The position numbers were made by a program, and so were the translations under genes. From positions 1 to 64,000 of the forward strand of contig NW_003130542.1 of NCBI RefSeq assembly GCF_000003605.2: 64,000 nucleotides of DNA, given 5' to 3'. Positions 9,292 to 20,560 of this stretch are shown here, piece by piece (within the stretch, counting starts at the first letter, position 1; every line of letters begins with the position of its first letter). The notes beneath the pieces are model-generated. The model worked only from the letters and a program-made list of their open reading frames with translations, was not told where the DNA came from and made no database searches. This DNA is from Saccoglossus kowalevskii (lineage: Eukaryota > Hemichordata > Enteropneusta > Harrimaniidae).

Positions 9292-9363
9292 TGCATTGGC
9301 CGGGAGTTGAACCCGGATCGACTGCTTGGAAGGCAACCATGCTAACCGTTACACCACCAAAGC
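9292..9363 (-). tRNA. tRNA-Gly(UCC)
   Basis: Unit 19. Acceptor pair 3:70 is U-U. Same change at 45304. Confidence 0.75.
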
Positions 9364-9531
9364 CAGGCTCATTACAGTTTGTCTAATTAGCGATGTCGGA
9401 AAGTTCATTTTTGGGGAGATGTATTGAAAATGTAACATGATTCAATGTTCATTGTGTTCATTGAATAAATCGAAGTGATTTTATTTAGTGATTCAATTTT
9501 TTTTCAATCCTTTCATTTTGTAACTCATCTC

Positions 9532-9603
9532 GGGGATGTAGCTCAGTGGTAGAGCGCATGCTTTGCATGTATGAGGCCCCGGGTTCGAAACCCGGCATCT
9601 CAA
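9532..9603 (+). tRNA. tRNA-Ala(UGC)
   Basis: Unit 19. Terminal acceptor pair 1:72 is G-A. Shared with 31550, 43921 and 59468. Confidence 0.75.
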
Positions 9604-9830
9604 TTTTCTGATGCTGGTTGAAAACAAGTTGATGGGGGGGGGGAAACGTTTTAGAGATGTGTTGATTCGTAATTGAAAGTAACATAAAGCTAAACCATTT
9701 GATCATCTTGAACCCACTTGTAAATTAGTTGAAGGAAACTATATTCTTCAATTCAGTTATTGCTCAATAGCTTATATTTGGTAGTGACAAGAAATTGACA
9801 CGCATTCATTGCCTCAAAACAATCTGCTGC

Positions 9831-9902
9831 TGCATTGGCCGGGAGTTGAACCCGGATCGACTGCTTGGAAGGCAACCATGCTAACCGTTACACCACCAAT
9901 GC
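9831..9902 (-). tRNA. tRNA-Gly(UCC)
   Basis: Unit 20, consensus. Confidence 0.94.
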
Positions 9903-10070
9903 CAGGCTCATTACAGTTTGTCTAATTAGCGATGTCGGAAAGTTTATTTTTGGGGAGATGTATTGAAAATGTAACATGATTCAATGTTCATTGTGTTCAT
10001 TGAATAAATCGAAGTGATTTTATTTAGTGATTCAATATTTTTTCAATCCTTTCATTTTGTAACTCATCTC

Positions 10071-10142
10071 GGGGATGTAGCTCAGTGGTAGAGCGCATGC
10101 TTTGCATGTATGAGGCCCCGGGTTCGAAACCCGGCATCTCCA
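10071..10142 (+). tRNA. tRNA-Ala(UGC)
   Basis: Unit 20, consensus. The upstream T8 tract is interrupted by A, as in unit 70. Confidence 0.94.
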
Positions 10143-10369
10143 TTTTCTGATGCTGGTTGAAAACAAGTTGATGAGGGGGGGAAAACGTTTTAGAGATGTG
10201 TTGATTCGTAATTGAAAGTAACATAAAGCTAAACCATTTGATCATCTTGAACCCACTTGTAAATTAGTTGAAGGAAACTATTTTCTTCAATTCAGTTATT
10301 GCTCAATAGCTTATATTTGGTAGTGACAAGAAATTGACACGCATTCATTGCCTCAAAACAATCTGCTGC

Positions 10370-10441
10370 TGCATTGGCCGGGAGTTGAACCCGGATCGAC
10401 TGCTTGGAAGGCAACCATGCTAACCGTTACACCACCAATGC
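10370..10441 (-). tRNA. tRNA-Gly(UCC)
   Basis: Unit 21, consensus. Confidence 0.94.
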
Positions 10442-10609
10442 CAGGCTCATTACAGTTTGTCTAATTAGCGATGTCGGAAAGTTCATTTTTGGGGAGATGT
10501 ATTGAAAATGTAACATGATTCAATGTTCATTGTGTTCATTGAATAAATCGAAGTGATTTTATTTAGTGATTCAATTTTTTTTCAATCCTTTCATTTTGTA
10601 ACTCATCTC

Positions 10610-10681
10610 GGGGATGTAGCTCAGTGGTAGAGCGCATGCTTTGCATGTATGAGGCCCCGGGTTCGAAACCCGGCATTTCCT
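10610..10681 (+). tRNA. tRNA-Ala(UGC), discriminator T
   Basis: Unit 21. The discriminator A is T, giving a T5 terminator, and pair 4:69 is G-U. Downstream spacer shows several small indels. Confidence 0.68.
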
Positions 10682-10904
10682 TTTTCTGATGCTGGTTGAA
10701 AACAAGTTGATGAGGGGGGAAAAAACGTTTTAGAGATGTGTTGATTCGTAATTGAAAGTAACATAAAGCTAAACCAATTTGATCATCTTGAACCCACTTG
10801 TTAGTTGAGGAAACTATATTCTTCAATTCAGTTATTGCTCATAGCTTATATTTGGTAGTGACAAGAAATTGACACGCATTCATTGCCTCAAAACAATCTG
10901 CTGC

Positions 10905-10976
10905 TGCATTGGCCGGGAGTTGAACCCGGATCGACTGCTTGGAAGGCAACCATGCTAACCGTTACACCACCAATGC
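10905..10976 (-). tRNA. tRNA-Gly(UCC)
   Basis: Unit 22, consensus. Confidence 0.94.
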
Positions 10977-11144
10977 CAGGCTCATTACAGTTTGTCTAAT
11001 TAGCGATGTCGGAAAGTTCATTTTTGGGGAGATGTATTGAAAATGTAACATGATTCAATGTTCATTGTGTTCATTGAATAAATCGAAGTGATTTTATTTA
11101 GTGATTCAATTTTTTTTCAATCCTTTCATTTTGTAACTCATCTC

Positions 11145-11216
11145 GGACATGTAGCTCAGTGGTAGAGCGCATGCTTTGCATGTATGAGGCCCCGGGTTCG
11201 AAACCCGGCATCTCCA
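11145..11216 (+). tRNA. tRNA-Ala(UGC) lacking the G3-U70 pair
   Basis: Unit 22. The 5' acceptor strand reads GGACATG. Pair 3:70 becomes A-U and 4:69 a C-C mismatch, so the alanine identity wobble is lost. Recurs at 20801. Probably poorly charged or a pseudogene. Confidence 0.55.
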
Positions 11217-11445
11217 TTTTCTGATGCTGGTTGAAAACAAGTTGATGAGGGGGGGGGGAAATGTTTTAGAGATGTGTTGATTCGTAATTGAAAGTAACAT
11301 AAAGCTAAACCATTTGATCATCTTGAACCCACTTGTAAATTAGTTGAAGGAAACTATATTCTTCAATTCAGTTATTGCTCAATAGCTTATATTTGGTAGT
11401 GACAAGAAATTGACACGCATTCATTGCCTCAAAACAATCTGCTGC

Positions 11446-11517
11446 TGCATTGGCCGGGAGTTGAACCCGGATCGACTGCTTGGAAGGCAACCATGCTAAC
11501 CGTTACACCACCAATGC
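11446..11517 (-). tRNA. tRNA-Gly(UCC)
   Basis: Unit 23, consensus. Confidence 0.94.
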
Positions 11518-11685
11518 CAGGCTCATTACAGTTTGTCTAATTAGCGATGTCGGAAAGTTCATTTTTGGGGAGATGTATTGAAAATGTAACATGATTCAAT
11601 GTTCATTGTGTTCATTGAATAAATCGAAGTGATTTTATTTAGTGATTCAATTTTTTTTCAATCCTTTCATTTTGTAACTCATCTC

Positions 11686-11757
11686 GGGGATGTAGCTCAG
11701 TGGTAGAGCGCATGCTTTGCATGTATGAGGCCCCGGGTTCGAAACCCGGCATCTCCA
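11686..11757 (+). tRNA. tRNA-Ala(UGC)
   Basis: Unit 23, consensus. Confidence 0.94.
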
Positions 11758-11984
11758 TTTTCTGATGCTGGTTGAAAACAAGTTGATGAGGGGGGAAAAA
11801 CGTTTTAGAGATGTGTTGATTCGTAATTGAAAGTAACATAAAGCTAAACCATTTGATCATCTTGAACCCACTTGTAAATTAGTTGAAGGAAACTATATTC
11901 TTCAATTCAGTTATTGCTCAATAGCTTATATTTGGTAGTGACAAGAAATTGACACGCATTCATTGCCTCAAAACAATCTGCTGC

Positions 11985-12056
11985 TGCATTGGCCGGGAGT
12001 TGAACCCGGATCGACTGCTTGGAAAGCAACCATGCTAACCGTTACACCACCAATGC
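11985..12056 (-). tRNA. tRNA-Gly(UCC)
   Basis: Unit 24. Anticodon-loop base 32 is T instead of C. Shared with 41527, 46911 and 49610. Confidence 0.87.
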
Positions 12057-12236
12057 CAGGCTCATTACAGTTTGTCTAATTAGCGATGTCGGAAAGTTCA
12101 TTTTTGGGGAGATGTATTGAAAATGTAACATGATTCAATGTTCATTGTGTTCATTGAATAAATCGAAGTGATTTTATTTAGTGATTCAATTTTTTTTTCA
12201 ATCCTTTCATTTTGTAACTCATCTCTCATCTCATCT

Positions 12237-12279
12237 CTTTGCATGTATGAGGCCCCGGGTTCGAAACCCGGCATCTCCA
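12237..12279 (+). pseudogene. tRNA-Ala 3' fragment behind a TCATC repeat
   Basis: Unit 24. The acceptor 5' strand, D arm and half of the anticodon stem are replaced by a short TCATCTC-type repeat. The anticodon loop, T arm, 3' acceptor and terminator remain. The same allele occurs at 38572 and 49862. The A box is gone. Confidence 0.92.
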
Positions 12280-12506
12280 TTTTCTGATGCTGGTTGAAAA
12301 CAAGTTGATGAGGGGGGAAAAACGTTTTAGAGATGTGTTGATTCGTAATTGAAAGTAACATAAAGCTAAACCATTTGATCATCTTGAACCCACTTGTAAA
12401 TTAGTTGAAGGAAACTATATTCTTCAATTCAGTTATTGCTCAATAGCTTATATTTGGTAGTGACAAGAAATTGACACGCATTCATTGCCTCAAAACAATC
12501 TGCTGC

Positions 12507-12561
12507 TGCATTGGCCGGGAGTTGAACCTGGATCGACTGCTAACCGTTACACCACCAATGC
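12507..12561 (-). pseudogene. tRNA-Gly pseudogene, anticodon deleted
   Basis: Unit 25. Same 17 bp deletion as unit 6, plus a T-stem change. Confidence 0.93.
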
Positions 12562-12729
12562 CAGGCTCATTACAGTTTGTCTAATTAGCGATGTCGGAAA
12601 GTTCATTTTTGGGGAGATGTATTGAAAATGTAACATGATTCAATGTTCATTGTGTTCATTGAATAAATCGAAGTGATTTTATTTAGTGATTCAATTTTTT
12701 TTCAATCCTTTCATTTTGTAACTCATCTC

Positions 12730-12801
12730 GGGGATGTAGCTGAGTGGTAGAGCGCATGCTTTGCATGTATGAGGCCCCGGGTTCGAAACCCGGCATCTCC
12801 A
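12730..12801 (+). tRNA. tRNA-Ala(UGC)
   Basis: Unit 25. D-stem pair 13:22 is G-G. Confidence 0.73.
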
Positions 12802-13028
12802 TTTTCTGATGCTGGTTGAAAACAAGTTGATGAGGGGTGGAAAACATTTTAGAGATGTGTTGATTCGTAATTGAAAGTAACATAAAGCTAAACCATTTGA
12901 TCATCTTGAACCCACTTGTAAATTAGTTGAAGGAAACTATATTCTTCAATTCAGTTATTGCTCAATAGCTTATATTTGGTAGTGACAAGAAATTGACACG
13001 CATTCATTGCCTCAAAACAATCTGCTGC

Positions 13029-13100
13029 TGCATTGGTCGGGAGTTGAACCCGGATCGACTGCTTGGAAGGCAACCATGCTAACCGTTACACCACCAATGC
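13029..13100 (-). tRNA. tRNA-Gly(UCC)
   Basis: Unit 26. T-stem 49:65 C-A mismatch, as in unit 14. Confidence 0.78.
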
Positions 13101-13268
13101 CAGGCTCATTACAGTTTGTCTAATTAGCAATGTCGGAAAGTTCATTTTTGGGGAGATGTATTGAAAATGTAACATGATTCAATGTTCATTGTGTTCATTG
13201 AATAAATCGAAGTGATTTTATTTAGTGATTCAATTTTTTTTCAATCCTTTCATTTTGTAACTCATCTC

Positions 13269-13340
13269 GGGGATGTAGCTCAGTGGTAGAGCGCATGCTT
13301 TGCATGTATGAGGCCCCGGGTTCGAAACCCGGCATCTCCT
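13269..13340 (+). tRNA. tRNA-Ala(UGC), discriminator T
   Basis: Unit 26. Discriminator T and T5 terminator, otherwise consensus. Confidence 0.75.
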
Positions 13341-13563
13341 TTTTCTGATGCTGGTTGAAAACAAGTTGATGAGGGGGGAAAAACGTTTTAGAGATGTGTT
13401 GATTCGTAATTGAAAGTAACATAAAGCTAAACCATTTGATCATCTTGAACCCACTTGTTAGTTGAAGGAAACTATATTCTTCAATTCAGTTATTGCTCAA
13501 TAGCTTATATTTGGTAGTGACAAGAAATTGACACGCATTCATTGCCTCAAAACAATCTGCTGC

Positions 13564-13635
13564 TGCATTGGCCGGGAGTTGAACCCGGATCGACTGCTTG
13601 GAAGGCAACCATGCTAACCGTTACACCACCAATGC
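13564..13635 (-). tRNA. tRNA-Gly(UCC)
   Basis: Unit 27, consensus. Confidence 0.94.
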
Positions 13636-13803
13636 CAGGCTCATTACAGTTTGTCTAATTAGCGATGTCGGAAAGTTCATTTTTGGGGAGATGTATTGAA
13701 AATGTAACATGATTCAATGTTCATTGTGTTCATTGAATAAATCGAAGTGATTTTATTTAGTGATTCAATTTTTTTTCAATCCTTTCATTTTGTAACTCAT
13801 CTC

Positions 13804-13875
13804 GGGGATGTAGCTCAGTGGTAGAGCGCATGGTTTGCATGTATGAGGCCCCGGGTTCGAAACCCGGCATCTCCA
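13804..13875 (+). tRNA. tRNA-Ala(UGC)
   Basis: Unit 27. Anticodon-stem closing pair 31:39 is G-G. Same change at 39078 and 48772. Confidence 0.72.
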
Positions 13876-14102
13876 TTTTCTGATGCTGGTTGAAAACAAG
13901 TTGATGAGGGGGGGAAAACGTTTTAGAGATGTGTTGATTCGTAATTGAAAGTAACATAAAGCTAAACCATTTGATCATCTTGAACCCACTTGTAAATTAG
14001 TTGAAGGAAACTATATTCTTCAATTCAGTTATTGCTCAATAGCTTATATTTGGTAGTGACAAGAAATTGACACGCATTCATTGCCTCAAAACAATCTGCT
14101 GC

Positions 14103-14174
14103 TGCATTGGCCAGGAGTTGAACCCAGATCGACTGCTTGGAAGGCAACCATGCTAACCGTTACACCACCAATGC
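14103..14174 (-). tRNA. tRNA-Gly(UCC)
   Basis: Unit 28. Two adjacent T-stem pairs (50:64 and 51:63) are wobbles. Same pair of changes at 49071. Confidence 0.8.
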
Positions 14175-14342
14175 CAGGCTCATTACAGTTTGTCTAATTA
14201 GCAATGTCGGAAAGTTCATTTTTGGGGAGATGTATTGAAAATGTAACATGATTCAATGTTCATTGTGTTCATTGAATAAATCGAAGTGATTTTATTTAGT
14301 GATTCAATTTTTTTTCAATCCTTTCATTTTGTAACTCATCTC

Positions 14343-14414
14343 GGGGATGTAGCTCAGTGGTAGAGCGCATGCTTTGCATGTATGAGGCCCCGGGTTCGAA
14401 ACCCGGCATCTCCA
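14343..14414 (+). tRNA. tRNA-Ala(UGC)
   Basis: Unit 28, consensus. Confidence 0.94.
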
Positions 14415-14641
14415 TTTTCTGATGCTGGTTGAAAACAAGTTGATGAGGGGGGAAAAACGTTTTAGAGATGTGTTGATTCGTAATTGAAAGTAACATAAAG
14501 CTAAACCATTTGATCATCTTGAACCCACTTGTAAATTAGTTGAAGGAAACTATATTCTTCAATTCAGTTATTGCTCAATAGCTTATATTTGGTAGTGACA
14601 AGAAATTGACACGCATTCATTGCCTCAAAACAATCTGCTGC

Positions 14642-14713
14642 TGCATTGGCCGGGAGTTGAACCCGGATCGACTGCTTGGAAGGCAACCATGCTAACCGTT
14701 ACACCACCAATGC
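14642..14713 (-). tRNA. tRNA-Gly(UCC)
   Basis: Unit 29, consensus. Confidence 0.94.
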
Positions 14714-14881
14714 CAGGCTCATTACAGTTTGTCTAATTAGCGATGTCGGAAAGTTCATTTTTGGGGAGATGTATTGAAAATGTAACATGATTCAATGTTC
14801 ATTGTGTTCATTGAATAAATCGAAGTGATTTTATTTAGTGATTCAATTTTTTTTCAATCCTTTCATTTTGTAACTCATCTC

Positions 14882-14953
14882 GGGGATGTAGTTCAGTGGT
14901 AGAGCGCATGCTTTGCATGTATGAGGCCCCGGGTTCGAAACCCGACATCTCCA
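14882..14953 (+). tRNA. tRNA-Ala(UGC)
   Basis: Unit 29. D-stem 11:24 wobble and T-stem 49:65 C-A mismatch. Confidence 0.73.
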
Positions 14954-15180
14954 TTTTCTGATGCTGGTTGAAAACAAGTTGATGAGGGGGGAAAAACGTT
15001 TTAGAGATGTGTTGATTCGTAATTGAAAGTAACATAAAGCTAAACCATTTGATCATCTTGAACCCACTTGTAAATTAGTTGAAGGAAACTATATTCTTCA
15101 ATTCAGTTATTGCTCAATAGCTTATATTTGGTAGTGACAAGAAATTGACACGCATTCATTGCCTCAAAACAATCTGCTGC

Positions 15181-15252
15181 TGCATTGGCCGGGAGTTGAA
15201 CCCGGATCGACTGCTTGGAAGGCAACCATGCTAACCGTTACACCACCAATGC
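15181..15252 (-). tRNA. tRNA-Gly(UCC)
   Basis: Unit 30, consensus. Confidence 0.94.
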
Positions 15253-15420
15253 CAGGCTCATTACAGTTTGTCTAATTAGCGATGTCGGAAAGTTCATTTT
15301 TGGGGAGATGTATTGAAAATGTAACATGATTCAATGTTCATTGTGTTCATTGAATAAATCGAAGTGATTTTATTTAGTGATTCAATTTTTTTTCAATCCT
15401 TTCATTTTGTAACTCATCTC

Positions 15421-15492
15421 GGGGATGTAGCTCAGTGGTAGAGCGCATGCTTTGCATGTATGAGGCCCCGGGTTCGAAACCCGGCATCTCCA
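15421..15492 (+). tRNA. tRNA-Ala(UGC)
   Basis: Unit 30, consensus. Confidence 0.94.
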
Positions 15493-15721
15493 TTTTCTGA
15501 TGCTGGTTGAAAACAAGTTGATGAGGGGGGGGGGAAACGTTTTAGAGATGTGTTGATTCGTAATTGAAAGTAACATAAAGCTAAACCATTTGATCATCTT
15601 GAACCCACTTGTAAATTAGTTGAAGGAAACTATATTCTTCAATTCAGTTATTGCTCAATAGCTTATATTTGGTAGTGACAAGAAATTGACACGCATTCAT
15701 TGCCTCAAAACAATCTGCTGC

Positions 15722-15793
15722 TGCATTGGCCGGGAGTTGAACCCGGATCGACTGCTTGGAAGGCAACCATGCTAACCGTTACACCACCAATGC
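15722..15793 (-). tRNA. tRNA-Gly(UCC)
   Basis: Unit 31, consensus. Confidence 0.94.
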
Positions 15794-15961
15794 CAGGCTC
15801 ATTACAGTTTGTCTAATTAGCGATGTCGGAAAGTTCATTTTTGGGGAGATGTATTGAAAATGTAACATGATTCAATGTTCATTGTGTTCATTGAATAAAT
15901 CGAAGTGATTTTATTTAGTGATTCAATTTTTTTTCAATCCTTTCATTTTGTAACTCATCTC

Positions 15962-16034
15962 GGGGATGTAGCTCAGTGGTAGAGCGCATGCTTTGCATGT
16001 ATGAGGCCCCGGGTTCGAAACCCGGGCATCTCCA
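15962..16034 (+). tRNA. tRNA-Ala(UGC), one-base insertion
   Basis: Unit 31. 73 nt: an extra G sits between the 3' T-stem strand and the acceptor. Confidence 0.62.
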
Positions 16035-16066
16035 TTTTCTGATGCTGGTTGAAAACAAGTTGATGA

Positions 16067-16078
16067 GGGGGGGGGGGG
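16067..16078 (+). repeat. Expanded G tract, 12 G
   Basis: Convergent spacer of unit 31. Confidence 0.8.
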
Positions 16079-16264
16079 AAACGTTTTAGAGATGTGTTGA
16101 TTCGTAATTGAAAGTAACCTAAAGCTAAACCATTTGATCATCTTGAACCCACTTGTAAATTAGTTGAAGGAAACTATATTCTTCAATTCAGTTATTGCTC
16201 AATAGCTTATATTTGGTAGTGACAAGAAATTGACACGCATTCATTGCCTCAAATGAATCTGTGC

Positions 16265-16336
16265 TGCATTGGCCGGGAGTTGAACCCGGATCGACTGCTT
16301 GGAAGGCAACCATGCTAACCGTTACACCACCAATGC
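16265..16336 (-). tRNA. tRNA-Gly(UCC), terminator altered
   Basis: Unit 32. The gene is consensus, but the downstream T4 is reduced to T3. Same terminator change at unit 92. Confidence 0.86.
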
Positions 16337-16504
16337 CAGGCTCATTACAGTTTGTCTAATTAGCGATGTCGGAAAGTTCATTTTTGGGGAGATGTATTGA
16401 AAATGTAACATGATTCAATGTTCATTGTGTTCATTGAATAAATCGAAGTGATTTTATTTAGTGATTCAATTTTTTTTCAATCCTTTCATTTTGTAACTCA
16501 TCTC

Positions 16505-16576
16505 GGGGATGTAGCTCAGTGGTAGAGCGCATGTTTTGCATGTATGAGGCCCCGGGTTCGAAACCCGACATCTCCA
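16505..16576 (+). tRNA. tRNA-Ala(UGC)
   Basis: Unit 32. Anticodon-stem 31:39 wobble and T-stem 49:65 mismatch. Same two changes at 34248 and 55710. Confidence 0.75.
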
Positions 16577-16803
16577 TTTTCTGATGCTGGTTGAAAACAA
16601 GTTGATGAGGGGGGGAAAACGTTTTAGAGATGTGTTGATTCGTAATTGAAAGTAACATAAAGCTAAACCATTTGATCATCTTGAACCCACTTGTAAATTA
16701 GTTGAAGGAAACTATATTCTTCAATTCAGTTATTGCTCAATAGCTTATATTTGGTAGTGACAAGAAATTGACACGCATTCATTGCCTCAAAACAATCTGC
16801 TGC

Positions 16804-16875
16804 TGCATTGGCCGGGAGTTGAACCCGGATCGACTGCTTGGAAGGCAACCATGCTAACCGTTACACCACCAATGC
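16804..16875 (-). tRNA. tRNA-Gly(UCC)
   Basis: Unit 33, consensus. Confidence 0.94.
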
Positions 16876-17043
16876 CAGGCTCATTACAGTTTGTCTAATT
16901 AGCGATGTCGGAAAGTTCATTTTTGGGGAGATGTATTGAAAATGTAACATGATTCAATGTTCATTGTGTTCATTGAATAAATCGAAGTGATTTTATTTAG
17001 TGATTCAATTTTTTTTCAATCCTTTCATTTTGTAACTCATCTC

Positions 17044-17115
17044 GGGGATGTAGCTCAGTGGTAGAGCGCATGCTTTGCATGTATGAGGCCCCGGGTTCGA
17101 AACCCGGCATCTCCA
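17044..17115 (+). tRNA. tRNA-Ala(UGC)
   Basis: Unit 33, consensus. Confidence 0.94.
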
Positions 17116-17343
17116 TTTTCTGATGCTGGTTGAAAACAAGTTGATGAGGGGGGGTAAAACGTTTTAGAGATGTGTTGATTCGTAATTGAAAGTAACATAA
17201 AGCTAAACCATTTGATCATCTTGAACCCACTTGTAAATTAGTTGAAGGAAACTATATTCTTCAATTCAGTTATTGCTCAATAGCTTATATTTGGTAGTGA
17301 CAAGAAATTGACACGCATTCATTGCCTCAAAACAATCTGCTGC

Positions 17344-17415
17344 TGCATTGGCCGGGAGTTGAACCCGGATCGACTGCTTGGAAGGCAACCATGCTAACCG
17401 TTACACCACCAATGC
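17344..17415 (-). tRNA. tRNA-Gly(UCC)
   Basis: Unit 34, consensus. Confidence 0.94.
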
Positions 17416-17583
17416 CAGGCTCATTACAGTTTGTCTAATTAGCGATGTCGGAAAGTTCATTTTTGGGGAGATGTATTGAAAATGTAACATGATTCAATGT
17501 TCATTGTGTTCATTGAATAAATCGAAGTGATTTTATTTAGTGATTCAATTTTTTTTCAATCATTTCATTTTGTAACTCATCTC

Positions 17584-17655
17584 GGGGATGTAGCTCAGTG
17601 GTAGAGTGCATGCTTTGCATGTATGAGGCCCCGGGTTCGAAACCCGGCATCTCCA
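17584..17655 (+). tRNA. tRNA-Ala(UGC)
   Basis: Unit 34. D-stem 10:25 is G-U from a CpG transition. Same at 42843. Confidence 0.86.
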
Positions 17656-17882
17656 TTTTCTGATGCTGGTTGAAAACAAGTTGATGAGGGGGGGAAAACG
17701 TTTTAGAGATGTGTTGATTCGTAATTGAAAGTAACATAAAGCTAAACCATTTGATCATCTTGAACCCACTTGTAAATTAGTTGAAGGAAACTATATTCTT
17801 CAATTCAGTTATTGCTCAATAGCTTATATTTGGTAGTGACAAGAAATTGACACGCATTCATTGCCTCAAAACAATCTGCTGC

Positions 17883-17954
17883 TGCATTGGCCGGGAGTTG
17901 AACCCGGATCGACTGCTTGGAAGGCAACCATGCTAACCGTTACACCACCAATGC
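17883..17954 (-). tRNA. tRNA-Gly(UCC)
   Basis: Unit 35, consensus. Confidence 0.94.
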
Positions 17955-18122
17955 CAGGCTCATTACAGTTTGTCTAATTAGCGATGTCGGAAAGTTCATT
18001 TTTGGGGAGATGTATTGAAAATGTAACATGATTCAATGTTCATTGTGTTCATTGAATAAATCGAAGTGATTTTATTTAGTGATTCAATTTTTTTTCAATC
18101 CTTTCATTTTGTAACTCATCTC

Positions 18123-18194
18123 GGGGATGTAGCTCAGTGGTAGAGCGCATGCTTTGCATGTATGAGGCCCCGGGTTCGAAACCCGGCATCTCCA
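18123..18194 (+). tRNA. tRNA-Ala(UGC)
   Basis: Unit 35, consensus. Confidence 0.94.
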
Positions 18195-18421
18195 TTTTCT
18201 GATGCTGGTTGAAAACAAGTTGATGAGGGGGGGAAAACGTTTTAGAGATGTGTTGATTCGTAATTGAAAGTAACATAAAGCTAAACCATTTGATCATCTT
18301 GAACCCACTTGTAAATTAGTTGAAGGAAACTATATTCTTCAATTCAGTTATTGCTCAATAGCTTATATTTGGTAGTGACAAGAAATTGACACGCATTCAT
18401 TGCCTCAAAACAATCTGCTGC

Positions 18422-18493
18422 TGCATTGGCCGGGAGTTGAACCCGGATCGACTGCTTGGAAGGCAACCATGCTAACCGTTACACCACCAATGC
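18422..18493 (-). tRNA. tRNA-Gly(UCC)
   Basis: Unit 36, consensus. Confidence 0.94.
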
Positions 18494-18661
18494 CAGGCTC
18501 ATTACAGTTTGTCTAATTAGCGATGTCGGAAAGTTCATTTTTGGGGAGATGTATTGAAAATGTAACATGATTCAATGTTCATTGTGTTCATTGAATAAAT
18601 CGAAGTGATTTTATTTAGTGATTCAATTTTTTTTCAATCCTTTCATTTTGTAACTCATCTC

Positions 18662-18733
18662 GGGGATGTAGCTCAGTGGTAGAGCGCATGCTTTGCATGT
18701 ATGAGGCCCCGGGTTCGAAACCCGGTATCTCCA
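18662..18733 (+). tRNA. tRNA-Ala(UGC)
   Basis: Unit 36. Acceptor pair 7:66 is G-U. Confidence 0.86.
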
Positions 18734-18960
18734 TTTTCTGATGCTGGTTGAAAACAAGTTGATGAGGGGGGGGAAACGTTTTAGAGATGTGTTGATTCGT
18801 AATTGAAAGTAACATAAAGCTAAACCATTTGATCATCTTGAACCCACTTGTAAATTAGTTGAAGGAAACTATATTCTTCAATTCAGTTATTGCTCAATAG
18901 CTTATATTTGGTAGTGACAAGAAATTGACACGCATTCATTGCCTCAAAACAATCTGCTGC

Positions 18961-19032
18961 TGCATTGGCCGGGAGTTGAACCCGGATCGACTGCTTGGAA
19001 GGCAACCATGCTAACCGTTACACCACCAATGC
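18961..19032 (-). tRNA. tRNA-Gly(UCC)
   Basis: Unit 37, consensus. Confidence 0.94.
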
Positions 19033-19200
19033 CAGGCTCATTACAGCTTGTCTAATTAGCGATGTCGGAAAGTTCATTTTTGGGGAGATGTATTGAAAAT
19101 GTAACATGATTCAATGTTCATTGTGTTCATTGAATAAATCGAAGTGATTTTATTTAGTGATTCAATTTTTTTTCAATCCTTTCATTTTGTAACTCATCTC

Positions 19201-19272
19201 GGGGATGTAGCTCAGTGGTAGAGCGCATGCTTTGCATGTATGAGGCCCCGGGTTCGAAACCCGGCATCTCCT
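19201..19272 (+). tRNA. tRNA-Ala(UGC), discriminator T
   Basis: Unit 37. Discriminator T and T5 terminator, as in unit 26. Confidence 0.75.
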
Positions 19273-19499
19273 TTTTCTGATGCTGGTTGAAAACAAGTTG
19301 ATGAGGGGGGAAAAACGTTTTAGAGATGTGTTGATTCGTAATTGAAAGTAACATAAAGCTAAACCATTTGATCATCTTGAACCCACTTGTAAATTAGTTG
19401 AAGGAAACTATTTTCTTCAATTCAGTTATTGCTCAATAGCTTGTATTTGGTAGTGACAAGAAATTGACACGCATTCATTGCCTCAAAACAATCTGCTGC

Positions 19500-19571
19500 T
19501 GCATTGGCCGGGAGTTGAACCCGGATCGACTGCTTGGAAGGCAACCATGCTAACCGTTACACCACCAATGC
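19500..19571 (-). tRNA. tRNA-Gly(UCC)
   Basis: Unit 38, consensus. Confidence 0.94.
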
Positions 19572-19739
19572 CAGGCTCATTACAGTTTGTCTAATTAGCA
19601 ATGTCGGAAAGTTCATTTTTGGGGAGATGTATTGAAAATGTAACATGATTCAATGTTCATTGTGTTCATTGAATAAATCGAAGTGATTTTATTTAGTGAT
19701 TCAATTTTTTTTCAATCCTTTCATTTTGTAACTCATTTC

Positions 19740-19811
19740 GGGGATGTAGCTCAGTGGTAGAGCGCATGCTTTGCATGTATGAGGCCCCGGGTTCGAAACC
19801 CGGCATCTCCA
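19740..19811 (+). tRNA. tRNA-Ala(UGC)
   Basis: Unit 38, consensus. Confidence 0.94.
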
Positions 19812-20038
19812 TTTTCTGATGCTGGTTGAAAACAAGTTGATGAGGGGGGGAAAACGTTTTAGAGATGTGTTGATTCGTAATTGAAAGTAACATAAAGCTA
19901 AACCATTTGATCATCTTGAACCCACTTGTAAATTAGTTGAAGGAAACTATATTCTTCAATTCAGTTATTGCTCAATAGCTTATATTTGGTAGTGACAAGA
20001 AATTGACACGCATTCATTGCCTCAAAACAATCTGCTGC

Positions 20039-20093
20039 TGCATTGGCCGGGAGTTGAACCCGGATCGACTGCTAACCGTTACACCACCAATGC
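20039..20093 (-). pseudogene. tRNA-Gly pseudogene, anticodon deleted
   Basis: Unit 39. Same 17 bp deletion as unit 6. Confidence 0.93.
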
Positions 20094-20261
20094 CAGGCTC
20101 TTTACAGTTTGTCTAATTAGCGATGTAGGAAAGTTCATTTTTGGGGAGATGTATTGAAAATGTAACATGATTCAATGTTCATTGTGTTCATTGAATAAAT
20201 CGAAGTGATTTTATTTAGTGATTCAATTTTATTTCAATCCTTTCATTTTGTAACTCATCTC

Positions 20262-20333
20262 GGGGATGTAGCTCAGTGGTAGAGCGCATGCTTTGCATGT
20301 ATGAGGCCCCGGGTTCGAAACCCGGCATCTCCA
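20262..20333 (+). tRNA. tRNA-Ala(UGC)
   Basis: Unit 39, consensus. Confidence 0.94.
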
Positions 20334-20560
20334 TTTTCTGATGCTGGTTGAAAACAAGTTGATGAGGGGGGAAAAAGGTTTTAGAGATGTGTTGATTCGT
20401 AATTGAAAGTAACATAAAGCTAAACCATTTGATCATCTTGAACCCACTTGTAAATTAGTTAAAGGAAACTATATTCTTCAATTCAGTTATTGCTCAATAG
20501 CTTATATTTGGTAGTGACAAGAAATTGACACGCATTCATTGCCTCAAAACAATCTGCTGC

